Assembly (NCBI RefSeq): GCF_015160855.1
Contig: NZ_CP063373.1
Span: 1,736,001-1,800,000 of the forward strand
Direction of reading: 5' to 3'
From: Streptomyces ferrugineus
GTDB lineage: Bacteria > Actinomycetota > Actinomycetes > Streptomycetales > Streptomycetaceae
Length of the DNA stretch: 64,000 nt
Shown: in pieces, positions 1-8,389 of the stretch
Layout of the letters: each line of letters starts with the position of its first letter
Numbering within the stretch: position 1 is the first letter of the stretch
Made by a program: the position numbers and the translations under genes
Notes under the pieces: generated by a model
What the model was told of the DNA's origin: nothing
The model's database searches: none
Seen by the model: the letters and a program-made list of their open reading frames with translations, nothing else

Positions 1-348
1 CGCGATCACCGGTGCGATCATCAGCGGCAGGATCAGGATCTTCTCCAGCACCCGCCCGACGAGCGTCGACCGGTGCAGCAGCAGGGCCACGGCCACGCCC
101 AGCACGGTCTCCACGGCGGCCGCCCCGACCGCGTACAGCACCGTCACCCACGCCGAGTTCCAGAACGCCTCCTGCGTGAAGACGGTCTCGTAGTTCTCGA
201 ACCGCACCATGTCCGGCTGCGGCTTGCTCGCCGAGAAGTCGAACAGCGTGTAGTAGAGGCCGAGCCCGAAGGGGTAGAGGATTCCGCAGGTCAGCAGCAG
301 GGCGGGGACGATCAGGAGGTACGGGCGAAGGGCGAGCCGCCATCCCAT
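1..348 (-). CDS. Carbohydrate ABC transporter permease (MalF type), partial
   Basis: This is the N-terminal 116 residues of an inner-membrane permease; the rest lies beyond the window start. It opens with a short basic stretch (MGWRLALRPY) and a hydrophobic helix (residues about 9-28). A periplasmic-type loop contains the family-typical FENYETVF segment, and further helices follow. This is the usual N-terminus of MalF/UgpA-like sugar permeases. It starts 5 bases after the stop of the binding-protein gene at 353-1774, so the two are certainly cotranscribed. A second permease probably follows outside the window. The substrate cannot be read from this fragment. Confidence 0.85.
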   Translation of the reverse strand, partial: MGWRLALRPYLLIVPALLLTCGILYPFGLGLYYTLFDFSASKPQPDMVRFENYETVFTQEAFWNSAWVTVLYAVGAAAVETVLGVAVALLLHRSTLVGRVLEKILILPLMIAPVIA

Positions 349-352
349 CGCG

Positions 353-1774
353 CTAGCCCACCTTGTCGGCGAGATCGCCCGCCAGCCCGTCGAGCACCGA
401 CTCGGCGCCCTTGCCGCCGTAGATCTCCTGGAGGGCGGCGGCCCAGCTCGTGGTCGCGTCGAAGAACTGGGCCTGCGGGGTGAACTGGATCTTCGTCTGG
501 TCGACGACGGTCTCGAAGGTCTCGATGAAGCCGGGCAGGTTCTTCATCTTGTTCTTGTAGGCGGCGGCGTCGGCGACGGACTTGCGCACCGGGTCGATGT
601 GGTTGTGGGTGACGGCGCCCTTGAGCAGGTGCTCCTTGCCGGTGGCCCACTGCAGGAACAGCCAACTGGCGCTCTTCTTCTTGCTCTTGGCGTTCATGCC
701 GAGCGACCAGATCCACATGTTGGTGGCGAGAGACCCGTCCGGGCCCTTCGGCCCGGGATGGAAGGCGATCTTCCCCGAGGCGGGACTGGCCCCCTCCACC
801 GCCTGGAAGTAGGCCGCCGTGTCCGCGTCGAACAGCATCCCGGCCTTCTTCGCACCGAGGTCGCTGGAGCACTGGTACCAGGTGTACGACGTCCAGGACG
901 GCGGCCCGCCCTGCCTGACCATGCCGGCCCAGTCCTCGGTGAAGGCGATCGCCTCCGGGGTGTTCATGGCGGGTGTGAGCTTCCCGCCCTCGACTGTGAA
1001 GTCGCGCAGCCCGTTGCGGGCGTACATGGTCATGAAGCCCGGGTGGATCGTCGCCCAGCTCCGCGAGCCCCGTACGGCGATCCCGTACATGCCGTCGAAG
1101 CCCGCGCCCGGCGCCTTCCGCTTGATCGTGCCGGCGATCTCACGCAGCTCGTCGAAGGTCTCGGCGGGCTTGAGGCCGAGCTTGCTGAAGACGTCCGTGT
1201 TGTAGGCGACGACGTTGGTCTCCCAGCCCCACGGCAGCGCGTACTGCCCGCCCTGTCCGAGCGGCGCGCCCGCCTTCAGGGACCACTGGTCGGCCTGGAG
1301 GAGGTTCGGGAAGAAGTCGGCCTGGTCCCATTCGGCACCGGTGGCGGAGGCGTTGCGCATCCAGGGGCCGAGGTCCTCCAGCCAGCCCGGTGGCCCGTAC
1401 TGCCACACCATGTACGCCCCGAGCATGAAGACGTCGTACGAGGCCCGCCCGCTCGACAGATCCACGGTGAGCTTGTCGAAGTAGTTGTCCTCGGGGAAGA
1501 CGTCGTACTCGACCTCGATGCCGGTCTTCTCGGTGAACGACTTCAGGTCGGCGACCAGCGCGTCCGTGTACGGGTGCTTGTTCAGCAGCGCCTTGACGGT
1601 CGTGCCCTTCTCGCGCTTCCAGTCGAAGGAGCCGGTGACGTCGTCCGCCGCCGAGCCGTCGCTCTTGTCGTCGTCACCGCCGAATCCGGCACCGCAGGCG
1701 GTCAGGAAGGGCGTGGCGGCCAGGGCGGCGCTCAGCGCCAGGAAGCGTCGGCGGTCGTGCGCGTGCGTGTCCAT
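353..1774 (-). CDS. Extracellular sugar/polyol-binding lipoprotein of an ABC transporter
   Basis: A 473-residue family 1 solute-binding protein that delivers a carbohydrate to the adjacent permease. The N-terminus has RRRFLAL (residues 8-14) followed by a hydrophobic stretch and the lipobox LTAC with Cys27. It is therefore probably exported by the Tat route and lipid-anchored. The mature part starts with a Gly/Asp/Ser-rich linker and carries typical features such as the VALNKHPYTDAL-like opening of the domain and WGWETNVVAYNTDVF. The start at 1774 has a good ribosome site (GGAGGTCAC on the minus strand). The divergent FGGY kinase at 1941 suggests the substrate is a pentose, hexulose or polyol phosphorylated after uptake; the exact sugar is not determinable. 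Confidence 0.88.
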   Translation of the reverse strand: MDTHAHDRRRFLALSAALAATPFLTACGAGFGGDDDKSDGSAADDVTGSFDWKREKGTTVKALLNKHPYTDALVADLKSFTEKTGIEVEYDVFPEDNYFDKLTVDLSSGRASYDVFMLGAYMVWQYGPPGWLEDLGPWMRNASATGAEWDQADFFPNLLQADQWSLKAGAPLGQGGQYALPWGWETNVVAYNTDVFSKLGLKPAETFDELREIAGTIKRKAPGAGFDGMYGIAVRGSRSWATIHPGFMTMYARNGLRDFTVEGGKLTPAMNTPEAIAFTEDWAGMVRQGGPPSWTSYTWYQCSSDLGAKKAGMLFDADTAAYFQAVEGASPASGKIAFHPGPKGPDGSLATNMWIWSLGMNAKSKKKSASWLFLQWATGKEHLLKGAVTHNHIDPVRKSVADAAAYKNKMKNLPGFIETFETVVDQTKIQFTPQAQFFDATTSWAAALQEIYGGKGAESVLDGLAGDLADKVG

Positions 1775-1813
1775 CCGTGACCTCCACGTGGGGTTCGGCC
1801 ATCCGGGTGCTCG

Positions 1814-1841
1814 GTTAACACGGCGAGTCGACTCGTTAACA
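1814..1841. promoter_or_regulatory. Candidate operator between divergent sugar-uptake and kinase genes
   Basis: Two copies of GTTAACA (1814-1820 and 1835-1841) lie 21 bp apart, two helical turns. Between them is a perfect 12-bp palindrome CGAGTCGACTCG (1824-1835). The site sits 40 bp upstream of the binding-protein gene and about 100 bp upstream of the kinase. It could bind a LacI-, DeoR- or GntR-type sugar repressor, but no regulator gene is present nearby, so the assignment is inference. Confidence 0.4.
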
Positions 1842-1940
1842 GAGGGTGGAACGGCGGAAGTTGAGCGTCAATCCCTCGCGCGACGGAAAATCTCAGTGCA
1901 GAGTGAGAAGTTCACGGATCGGAATGTGCGGGAGGTCCGG

Positions 1941-3401
1941 ATGGCTGACGAGCGTGACGCCTGGCTGGGGATCGACCTGGGCACCCAGAGCGTCCGGGTC
2001 CTGCTGGTCACCGGGGACGGCACCGTCCTCGGCAGCGGCTCGGCGCCGCTCGGCGGACGGCGGGACGGGGTGCGGCACGAGCAGGAGCCGGGGGAGTGGT
2101 GGGACGGTCTGTGCACGGCGTCCCGGGCCGCGCTCGGCTCCTTGAGAGGGGTGCGGGTCGGCGGGCTCTCGGTGTGCGGGACGTCCGGGACCGTGCTGCT
2201 GACGGACGGCGCGGGGCGGCCGATGAGCCCCGCGCTGATGTACGACGACGGGCGCGCGACGGCGGAGGGCGCGCGGGCGCGGATGGCGGGGCTCGGGGTG
2301 CAGGACACCTGGGCGCTGCCGAAGGTGATGTGGCTGACCGAGAACTACGGGCCCGGCCGGATCACCCACCAGCCGGACCTGGTCGTCTCCCTCCTCACCG
2401 GCGAGCTGCCCCCGGCCGACTCCAGCCACGCCCTGAAGACCGGCTACGACCTGGAGCAGGACGCCTGGCCGGCCATGCTGCCCCGGCTGGGCCTGCCCGA
2501 CACCGGGATCCCGGACGTCGTCCGCCCCGGCACCCTCCTCGGCGAGGTCTCCGCGACCGCCGCCGACGCCACCGGCATCCCCGCCGGCACCCCCGTCGTC
2601 GCCGGCATGACCGACGGCTGCGCGGCCCAGATCGCCTCCGCCGCCCTGCGCCCCGGCGCCTGGAACTCGGTGCTCGGCACGACCCTCGTCCTCAAGGGCG
2701 CGGCCACCGGCCCCGTCCGGGACCCGGCCGGCGTGGTCTACAACCACCGTGCGCCGGACGGCGGTTGGCTGCCCGGCGGCGCCTCCAGCGTGGGCGCGGG
2801 CGTGCTCACGGCGGCGTTCGCGGGCGCCGACCCGGCCGCCATGGACGAGCTGGCCGCCGCCCACGAGCCGGCCGGCGCGATCACGTACCCCCTCGTGTCT
2901 CCGGGTGAGCGCTTTCCGTTCCTGGCCCCGGAGGCCTCCGCGATCGTCCTCGGTGAACCGGAGTCCGACGCCGACCTGTGGGCCGCCCTCCTCCAAGGCG
3001 TCGCCTTCACCGAACGCCTCTGCCTGGACTACCTGCACCATCTCGGCGCCCCCCTCGACGGCCCCCTCACCTTCACCGGCGGCGGCGCCCGCAGTCCGTA
3101 CTGGAACCAACTGCGCGCCGACATCCTGGGCCGCCCGGCCCGCGTACCGCGGCAGCCGGAACCGGCCCTGGGGATGGCCGCGCTGGCGGCGTACGGCACC
3201 GGGGCCGTATCCCATCTGCCGGAAGCCGCCGAGGCCATGGTCCGCATCGGCACGACAGTCACCCCCCGCCCCGACCGCACCGCCCGCTTCGCCGAGCCCT
3301 ACGCCCGCCTGGTCGACGAGCTGACGACGAGGGGCTGGCTCCCGCCCCCGGTCGCGGCGCACGCGCTTGCCCGCCTGGACATGGATACTTCTGCTTCATG
3401 A
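1941..3401 (+). CDS. FGGY-family carbohydrate kinase (xylulokinase-like)
   Basis: A 486-residue cytosolic sugar kinase of the FGGY/xylulokinase family that would phosphorylate a ketose or polyol with ATP. The N-terminal ATPase motif is WLGIDLGTQSVRVLL (from residue 8). The C-terminal lobe has GMTDGCAAQIASAAL, the phosphate-loop-like SVLGTTLVLKG, and FTGGGARSPYWNQLRADILG, which is characteristic of the family. The start at 1941 follows GGGAGGTCC; the frame is open further upstream but that part is not protein-like. It is transcribed divergently from the sugar-binding lipoprotein and permease, so it probably acts on the sugar they import. Xylulose or another ketose is plausible but unproven. 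Confidence 0.85.
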   Translation: MADERDAWLGIDLGTQSVRVLLVTGDGTVLGSGSAPLGGRRDGVRHEQEPGEWWDGLCTASRAALGSLRGVRVGGLSVCGTSGTVLLTDGAGRPMSPALMYDDGRATAEGARARMAGLGVQDTWALPKVMWLTENYGPGRITHQPDLVVSLLTGELPPADSSHALKTGYDLEQDAWPAMLPRLGLPDTGIPDVVRPGTLLGEVSATAADATGIPAGTPVVAGMTDGCAAQIASAALRPGAWNSVLGTTLVLKGAATGPVRDPAGVVYNHRAPDGGWLPGGASSVGAGVLTAAFAGADPAAMDELAAAHEPAGAITYPLVSPGERFPFLAPEASAIVLGEPESDADLWAALLQGVAFTERLCLDYLHHLGAPLDGPLTFTGGGARSPYWNQLRADILGRPARVPRQPEPALGMAALAAYGTGAVSHLPEAAEAMVRIGTTVTPRPDRTARFAEPYARLVDELTTRGWLPPPVAAHALARLDMDTSAS

Positions 3402-3457
3402 ACACACCCAGCCCACGAGCTCGGGGCCTTGGGTTCGATGGCGGCTGCGGGTGGTAT

Positions 3458-3517
3458 GGGGCTGGTCGCGCCCACGCGGCGGAGCCGCATATGGCACAGC
3501 CCCGCGCCCCTAGGGGC
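3458..3517. repeat. Dispersed intergenic inverted-repeat element, copy 1
   Basis: The 271-bp gap 3402-3672 contains a GC-rich block beginning GGGGCTGGTCGCGCCC and ending CCCCGCGCCCCTAGGGGC, with an internal GCGGCGGAGCCGC-type dyad. The reverse strand reads AGGGGCGCGGGG followed later by GCGCGACC, the same core as the block at 32615-32665. I recognise this as a common Streptomyces intergenic repeat. It probably folds as an RNA hairpin downstream of the kinase gene. No protein-like frame is present in the gap. Confidence 0.5.
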
Positions 3518-3672
3518 GTTGCGGCGCCGTCGGCCCAGCCGCGGGCATTCGTGCCGCCTGGGGCGGCACCCGTCCCGAAGAGAGGCGGCACCCCGCCAGC
3601 GCGGGCGAGCGTCCCCACCCACGGCAACCCCTACGCCGGGCAGCAGACCAACGCCCTCAAGGACCACGCCCT

Positions 3673-4302
3673 ATGACCACCGGCACAACCCTCCTCCTCG
3701 CCCGCCACGGCCAGACCGTCTGGCACGCCGAGAACCGCTACGCCGGGATCAGCGACGTGCCCCTCACCGGCACCGGCCGTGCCCAGGCCGAGGCCCTCGG
3801 CCGCTGGGCCGCCGCCCACCCGGTCGACGCGATCTGGACGTCCCCCGTGTCCCGGGCCGTCGTCACCGCCGAACCGGCCTGCCGTGCCCTCGGCCTCACC
3901 CCGCACCTCGAACCCGACCTGCGCGAATGCGACTTCGGTGTGCTGGAGGGCCGTACGCTCGCGGAGTTCGAGGCCGAGGACCCGAAGGCCGCGCGGGCGT
4001 TCCGCGCGGACCCGGTGGCGCACCCGTTCCCGGGGGCCGAGGACCCCGCCGCGGCCGCCGGGCGCGGTGCCGCCGCCCTGCGCCGTATCGCCGCCGCCCA
4101 CCCCGGCGAGCGCGTCCTCGTGGTCGCCCACAACACGCTCTTCCGTCTGGTGCTGTGCACCCTGCTGTCGATCCCGGTCGGGGAGTACCGCAGAGTGTTC
4201 CCCCGGTTGCGGAACGCCGCGATCAGCGAACTCCTCGTAAAATCCGACGGATCCGCCGCACTTCTCTCCCTCAATGTGCCCTGCGAGCCCGACCCGGCGT
4301 AG
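3673..4302 (+). CDS. Histidine phosphatase family protein (phosphoglycerate mutase-like)
   Basis: A 209-residue cytosolic phosphatase of the branch-1 histidine phosphatase superfamily. The catalytic motif LARHGQT places the nucleophile at His12. The companion acidic site is in ECDFGVLEGRT (about residues 80-90), and the second histidine is in VLVVAHNTLFRL (about 150). Family members include broad-specificity phosphatases and CobC-like alpha-ribazole phosphatases. Nothing nearby points to cobalamin synthesis, so the substrate is unknown. The methyltransferase gene starts 12 bases after its stop, so the two may be cotranscribed. Confidence 0.85.
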   Translation: MTTGTTLLLARHGQTVWHAENRYAGISDVPLTGTGRAQAEALGRWAAAHPVDAIWTSPVSRAVVTAEPACRALGLTPHLEPDLRECDFGVLEGRTLAEFEAEDPKAARAFRADPVAHPFPGAEDPAAAAGRGAAALRRIAAAHPGERVLVVAHNTLFRLVLCTLLSIPVGEYRRVFPRLRNAAISELLVKSDGSAALLSLNVPCEPDPA

Positions 4303-4314
4303 CACCATGGGCGC

Positions 4315-5094
4315 ATGACGGAGATCGACACCTCGGTACCGCACTCGGCCAGGATCTGGAACTACTGGCTGGGCGGCAAGGACAACTACCCCGTGGACGA
4401 GGCGGCGGGCGACGCCTACACCGCCGTCTTCCCCGGCATCGTCACCATCGCGCGCAGCAGCCGCGCCTTCCTGGGCCGCAGCATCCGGTACCTGGTGTCG
4501 GAGGCGGGCGTCCGCCAGTTCCTCGACGTCGGCACGGGCCTGCCGACCGTCGACAACACCCATGAGGTCGCCCAGCGCATCGCACCCGAGTCGAAGATCG
4601 TCTACGTCGACAACGACCCGCTGGTCCTGGCCCACGCCCGCGCCCTGCTCACCTCCACCCCGGAGGGCGAGACGGCATACGAGGACATGAGCCTGTACGA
4701 GCCGGAGAAGATCCTGGAGGCGGCCTCCCGCACCCTCGACCTCTCCCGCCCCACGGCCCTGATCCTCAGCGGCATCCTCGGCCATGTCGCCGACTACGAC
4801 CAGGCCCGCGACCTGGTCCGCCGCCTGCTCGCCGGCCTGCCGTCGGGGAGCTACCTCTCCCTCAACGAGGGCTCCCGCGGCACCGACCCGGACTACGAGA
4901 ACGCCCAGGACGCCTACAACGAGACCGGCGCCGTCCCGTACTTCCTGCGCCCGGTCGACAAGATCGAGGCGTACTTCGAGGGCCTCGAACTGGTCGAACC
5001 CGGCATCGTCTCCGTCCCGCTGTGGCGCCCCGAGCCCTCCGACGAGGAGCCCCGGCCGATCGGCCAGCACGGCGGACTGGGCCGCAAGCCGTAG
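4315..5094 (+). CDS. SAM-dependent methyltransferase, DUF574 family
   Basis: A 259-residue protein of the DUF574 (Methyltransf_19) family, which is strongly expanded in Streptomyces. The family signature ARIWNYWLGGKDNYPVDEAAGD is at about residues 12-33. The SAM-binding loop FLDVGTGLPT is followed by the second strand IVYVDNDPLVLAHARALL. The acceptor substrate is not known for this family. There is no ribosome site before the ATG; CACCAT at 4303-4308 lies 6 nt upstream of the start, so a leaderless transcript inside or after the phosphatase gene is possible. A strong hairpin terminator follows. Confidence 0.85.
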   Translation: MTEIDTSVPHSARIWNYWLGGKDNYPVDEAAGDAYTAVFPGIVTIARSSRAFLGRSIRYLVSEAGVRQFLDVGTGLPTVDNTHEVAQRIAPESKIVYVDNDPLVLAHARALLTSTPEGETAYEDMSLYEPEKILEAASRTLDLSRPTALILSGILGHVADYDQARDLVRRLLAGLPSGSYLSLNEGSRGTDPDYENAQDAYNETGAVPYFLRPVDKIEAYFEGLELVEPGIVSVPLWRPEPSDEEPRPIGQHGGLGRKP

Positions 5095-5114
5095 CCGTAT
5101 GAGTGGCGATATGA

Positions 5115-5149
5115 GAGGCCCCCGCGAGTCACGTCCTCGCGGGGGCCTC
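5115..5149. terminator. Intrinsic terminator
   Basis: Perfect 14-bp stem GAGGCCCCCGCGAG (5115-5128) paired with 5136-5149, loop of 7, followed by TTC on the plus strand. It lies between the methyltransferase and convergent sodF, so it probably serves both directions. Confidence 0.85.
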
Positions 5150-5215
5150 CTTCATTCCGCCTGCCGTTCGTGAAGGGTGAGAAGACGATCACGAGGCAGG
5201 ACGCTCGGGGGTTCC

Positions 5216-5857
5216 TCAGGGCGCCAGCAGCAGCACGTCCGCGCGGGACCTGGCGGCCTCGTAACGCCGCGCCACGTCCTGCCAGTTGACGACCTGCCAC
5301 ATCGCCTCGATGAAGTCGACCTTCTGGTTGCGGTACTGCAGGTAGAAGGCGTGCTCCCAGGCGTCGAAGACCAGGATCGGGGTGGCGCCCTGGCCGACGT
5401 TGCCCTGGTGGTCGTAGACCTGCTCGACGATCAGCCGCCCGCTCAACGGCTCGTGCGCCAGCACGCCCCAGCCCGAACCCTGCGTGGTCGCGGACGCCTT
5501 GGACAACTGGGCCTTGAAGCCCGCGAACGACCCGAAGGACTCGGTGATCGCGTCCGCCAGCTCGCCCACACCGTCGGCGGCGAGCGGCTCGCCGCCGCCC
5601 TCACCGGTCATGTTGTGCCAGTAGATGCTGTGCAGGATGTGCCCGGACAGATGAAAGGCGAGGTTCTTCTCCAGGCCGTTGATCGAGCCCCACTGCTCCT
5701 TGTCCCGGGCCTCCGCTAGCTGCTCCAGCGTGTCGTTGGCGCCCTTCACGTACGCCGCGTGGTGCTTGTCGTGGTGCAGCTCGATGATCTCGGGGCTGAT
5801 CACGGGCGCGAGCGCGGAGTAGTCGTAGGGCAGTTCCGGGAGTGTGTAGACGGGCAT
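5216..5857 (-). CDS. sodF: Superoxide dismutase, Fe(Zn) type
   Basis: A 213-residue cytosolic superoxide dismutase of the Fe/Mn family, converting superoxide to oxygen and hydrogen peroxide. The N-terminus [13 protein letters not shown] is typical. The metal ligands lie in [29 protein letters not shown] and [13 protein letters not shown]. The start at 5857 follows GGGGACC; an in-frame methionine 19 codons upstream would run through the operator and is rejected. The Ni-type operator immediately upstream identifies this as the nickel-repressed sodF of Streptomyces rather than the NiSOD gene sodN, which is not in the window. In known Streptomyces, nickel represses sodF while sodN is made. Confidence 0.95.
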   Translation of the reverse strand: MPVYTLPELPYDYSALAPVISPEIIELHHDKHHAAYVKGANDTLEQLAEARDKEQWGSINGLEKNLAFHLSGHILHSIYWHNMTGEGGGEPLAADGVGELADAITESFGSFAGFKAQLSKASATTQGSGWGVLAHEPLSGRLIVEQVYDHQGNVGQGATPILVFDAWEHAFYLQYRNQKVDFIEAMWQVVNWQDVARRYEAARSRADVLLLAP

Positions 5858-5880
5858 GAAGGGTCCCCTCAGAGCTCTTA

Positions 5881-5897
5881 TTGCAAGTAGCTTGCAA
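5881..5897. promoter_or_regulatory. Nickel-responsive operator of sodF
   Basis: Perfect inverted repeat TTGCAAGTAGCTTGCAA, 24-40 bp upstream of the sodF start. It matches the TTGCA-N7-TGCAA site described for nickel repression of sodF in S. griseus, recalled from memory. It would overlap the sodF promoter, which explains repression. The cognate regulators (SrnR/SrnQ or Nur) are not encoded in the window. Confidence 0.8.
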
Positions 5898-5914
5898 CAA
5901 CAAGCTAACAGCAA

Positions 5915-5945
5915 AAAGCCCCCGCGTGGATCACGCGGGGGCTTT
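5915..5945 (-). terminator. Intrinsic terminator of the amino-acid permease gene
   Basis: A 14-bp perfect stem (5915-5928 with 5932-5945), loop of 3, followed by a run of T on the minus strand. It sits 30 bp beyond the permease stop and just upstream of the sodF promoter, insulating sodF from readthrough. Confidence 0.88.
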
Positions 5946-5975
5946 CGTGCCGTTGGACGGCCCCGAGCAGGGGCG

Positions 5976-7367
5976 TCAGGCCTTGGCGCGGGCCTTCTGC
6001 CACGCGTACCCGACCACCGCCAGGAACACGGTCATCCCTCCCGTCGAGTACAGCTGCACCCGGGTGTCCGGCTCCCGGGCCATCAGCACGAAGATCGCCG
6101 CCATGCCCGCCAGCGCCACCCAGGTCAGCACCGGGAACGCCCACATCCGCACGACCAGCTTCTCCGGCGCCTCCCGCTCCAGCCGGCGCCGCAGCCGCAG
6201 CTGGGAGACGGCGATGAAGAACCAGACGACGAGGATGACCGCGCCGATCATGTTCAGCAGCCAGGGGAAGACGTCGTCCGGCCGCCAGTAGCTCAGCACC
6301 ACGCACACGAAGCCGAACACCGACGACGCCAGGACGGCGATCCGCGGCACCCCGCCCGACACCCGGCCCAGCGCCGCCGGCCCCTGCCCGCGCTGGACGA
6401 GGGAGTAGGCGATGCGCGAGGAGCCGTAGATGTTGGCGTTCATGGCGGAGAGCAGGGCCACCAGCACGACCACGTTCATCAGCTGGCCGGCGCCGGGGAT
6501 GCCCAGGTGGTCGAGGGCGGCGACGTACGGGCCCTTGTCCACGATCTCCGGGGAGTCCCAGGGGACGAGGGTGACGACGACCGCCATCGAGCCGACGTAG
6601 AAGAGGGCGATGCGCCACATGGCCGTGCGCACCGCGCTCGCCACGCCACTGACCGGGTTCTCCGACTCGGCCGCCGCGATGGTGACCGTCTCCATGCCGC
6701 CGTAGGCGAAGACCGAGGCGAGCAGGCCGATGATCAGGCCCTCGCTGCCGTTGGGGAGGAAGCCCCCTTCGCCGGTCAGGTTCGCGGTGCCCGGCGCGTC
6801 CGTGCCGGGCAGGACGCCCGCGATGGCCAGCCCGCCCAGGACGAGGAACAGGCTGATCGCGCCGACCTTCAGGGCCGCGAACCAGAACTCGAACTCGCCG
6901 AAGTTCTTCACGGCGGCCAGGTTCGCGCCGCAGAAGACGACCATGAACAGCGCCACCCACGCCCACTCGGGGGTGTGCGGCAGCCAGGTCGTGACGATCT
7001 TCGCGGCGCCGATGCCCTCCAGGCCGACGGCCGTGCACAGCAGCACCCAGAAGGACCAGCCGGCGGTGAATCCCGCCCACGGGCCGATCGCCCGCTCGGC
7101 GTGTGCGGAGAAGGAGCCCGACGACGGGTGGGCGGCCGACATCTCGCCGAGCATCCGCATCACCAGCATCACCAGGAGGCCGGAGAGGATGTACGCGATG
7201 ACGATCGAGGGACCGGCGGCGGCGATACCGGCCTTGGATCCGACGAAGAGTCCGGCACCGATGACGCCGCCGAGGGCGATCATCGACAGGTGGCGCTGTT
7301 TGAGGCCGTGGGAGAGGGGGACGTCGCCCGTCTGCGGGGGCGTCTCCTCCGTGGTGGTGCTGGGCAT
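5976..7367 (-). CDS. Amino acid permease, APC superfamily
   Basis: A 463-residue, 12-helix cytoplasmic-membrane transporter of the AAT/GabP-like branch of the APC superfamily. The first-helix consensus [21 protein letters not shown] is at about residues 24-44. [20 protein letters not shown] and [13 protein letters not shown] are also diagnostic. Substrates of this branch include GABA, proline, asparagine and aromatic amino acids; the sequence does not say which. I place the start at 7367 (MPSTTTEE); a GTG start at 7409 is possible. A close paralog is at 11335-12852. Confidence 0.9.
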   Translation of the reverse strand: MPSTTTEETPPQTGDVPLSHGLKQRHLSMIALGGVIGAGLFVGSKAGIAAAGPSIVIAYILSGLLVMLVMRMLGEMSAAHPSSGSFSAHAERAIGPWAGFTAGWSFWVLLCTAVGLEGIGAAKIVTTWLPHTPEWAWVALFMVVFCGANLAAVKNFGEFEFWFAALKVGAISLFLVLGGLAIAGVLPGTDAPGTANLTGEGGFLPNGSEGLIIGLLASVFAYGGMETVTIAAAESENPVSGVASAVRTAMWRIALFYVGSMAVVVTLVPWDSPEIVDKGPYVAALDHLGIPGAGQLMNVVVLVALLSAMNANIYGSSRIAYSLVQRGQGPAALGRVSGGVPRIAVLASSVFGFVCVVLSYWRPDDVFPWLLNMIGAVILVVWFFIAVSQLRLRRRLEREAPEKLVVRMWAFPVLTWVALAGMAAIFVLMAREPDTRVQLYSTGGMTVFLAVVGYAWQKARAKA

Positions 7368-7677
7368 GGGCGCGGCTCGTCCAATGCGTGAGATGGGCAA
7401 AACGCCCACAGTCTGAGCGCCCTCTCCGCTCAGAGGGGGTGGATGTCCACTATCCGGACGCTGCGCGTACGCTCAGTGACCGCGTGATTCGACGTGAGTC
7501 AGGCCTCCCCGCCTCCGTGACCGGTGTCACCACGCACTCGGTGTAACCCGCAGTCTTTGTGTGGAGCGTACGAAGCGCGAGCCACCCCCTTTGTCGACTA
7601 CTGACGGTGATCGGGCGGAACCCCCTGGGATAGCGTCAACGCGTCCCCATCTGCCCTCACCGATCCGCGGAGTCCCC
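7368..7677. promoter_or_regulatory. Divergent promoter region between permease and bioY
   Basis: These 310 bp hold no protein-like frame. They carry the promoters of the two divergent genes. The best -10 candidate for bioY is TAGCGT (7631-7636), about 40 bp before its start, without a convincing -35. I see no clear biotin operator. Confidence 0.4.
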
Positions 7678-8259
7678 ATGAGCACGGCAGCCGCCGCCCC
7701 CGCCCGCACCGGGCTGGTCCTCGCCGACCTGATCCCCGCCTCCCGCGTCCGCGACCTCGCGCTCGTCGTCGGCGGCGCCGCGCTGACCGGCCTCGCGGCC
7801 CAGATCGCGGTGCCCGTGCCCGGCTCCCCGGTGCCGGTGACCGGCCAGACCCTCGCGGTGCTGCTGGTCGGCACGGCCCTCGGCGCCGGCCGCGGCTTCC
7901 TCTCGCTCGCGCTGTACGCGCTGGCGGGCATCGCGGGCGTGCCGTGGTTCGCCGAGGGCACCTCCGGCGCCGCGGCCCCGTCCTTCGGCTACATCCTCGG
8001 CATGATCCTCGCCTCCACCGTCGTCGGCGCCCTGGCCCGCCGCGGCGCCGACCGCACCGCGCTGCGCACGGTGGGCGCGATGCTGCTGGGCGAGGCGGTC
8101 ATCTACGCCGTCGGCGTCCCCTACCTGGCCCTCGCCACCGGCATGTCCGCCTCCGCCGCGATCGCCGCCGGCCTCACCCCGTTCCTGATCGGCGACGCCC
8201 TCAAGGCGGCCCTGGCGATGGGCGCCCTGCCCACCGCCTGGAAGCTGATCAACCGCTGA
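7678..8259 (+). CDS. bioY: Biotin transporter, substrate-binding S component
   Basis: A 193-residue membrane protein with about six helices, the BioY S-component of ECF-type biotin transporters. The family signature AQIAVPVPGSPVPVTGQTLAVLLVGTALG (about residues 40-67) is unmistakable, followed by GAGRGFLSLALYALAGIAGVPWFA. The C-terminal half has the expected GDALKAALAMGALPTAWKLI. No EcfA/T genes adjoin it. BioY can work alone or with a shared energising module encoded elsewhere. It is convergent with the LPKTG-protein gene, with a large shared hairpin between them. Confidence 0.92.
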   Translation: MSTAAAAPARTGLVLADLIPASRVRDLALVVGGAALTGLAAQIAVPVPGSPVPVTGQTLAVLLVGTALGAGRGFLSLALYALAGIAGVPWFAEGTSGAAAPSFGYILGMILASTVVGALARRGADRTALRTVGAMLLGEAVIYAVGVPYLALATGMSASAAIAAGLTPFLIGDALKAALAMGALPTAWKLINR

Positions 8260-8340
8260 CTCCGTAGTCCGACGTCCCGTCCGTCGAAGGCGAGGGATGC
8301 CCAGTCCACCGCCCTGCGTGTTCGTTGGTCATACCGCACA

Positions 8341-8387
8341 GCCTGGCCGCATGACCTGACACGCACTGTCAGGCCATGCGGCCAGGC
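8341..8387. terminator. Bidirectional hairpin terminator
   Basis: A 13-bp outer stem GCCTGGCCGCATG (8341-8353) pairs with 8375-8387. After one mismatch, an inner stem CCTGACA/TGTCAGG closes a 5-nt loop. It lies between convergent bioY and the wall-protein gene and lacks a U tract, as is common in Streptomyces. Confidence 0.75.
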
Positions 8388-8389
8388 GC

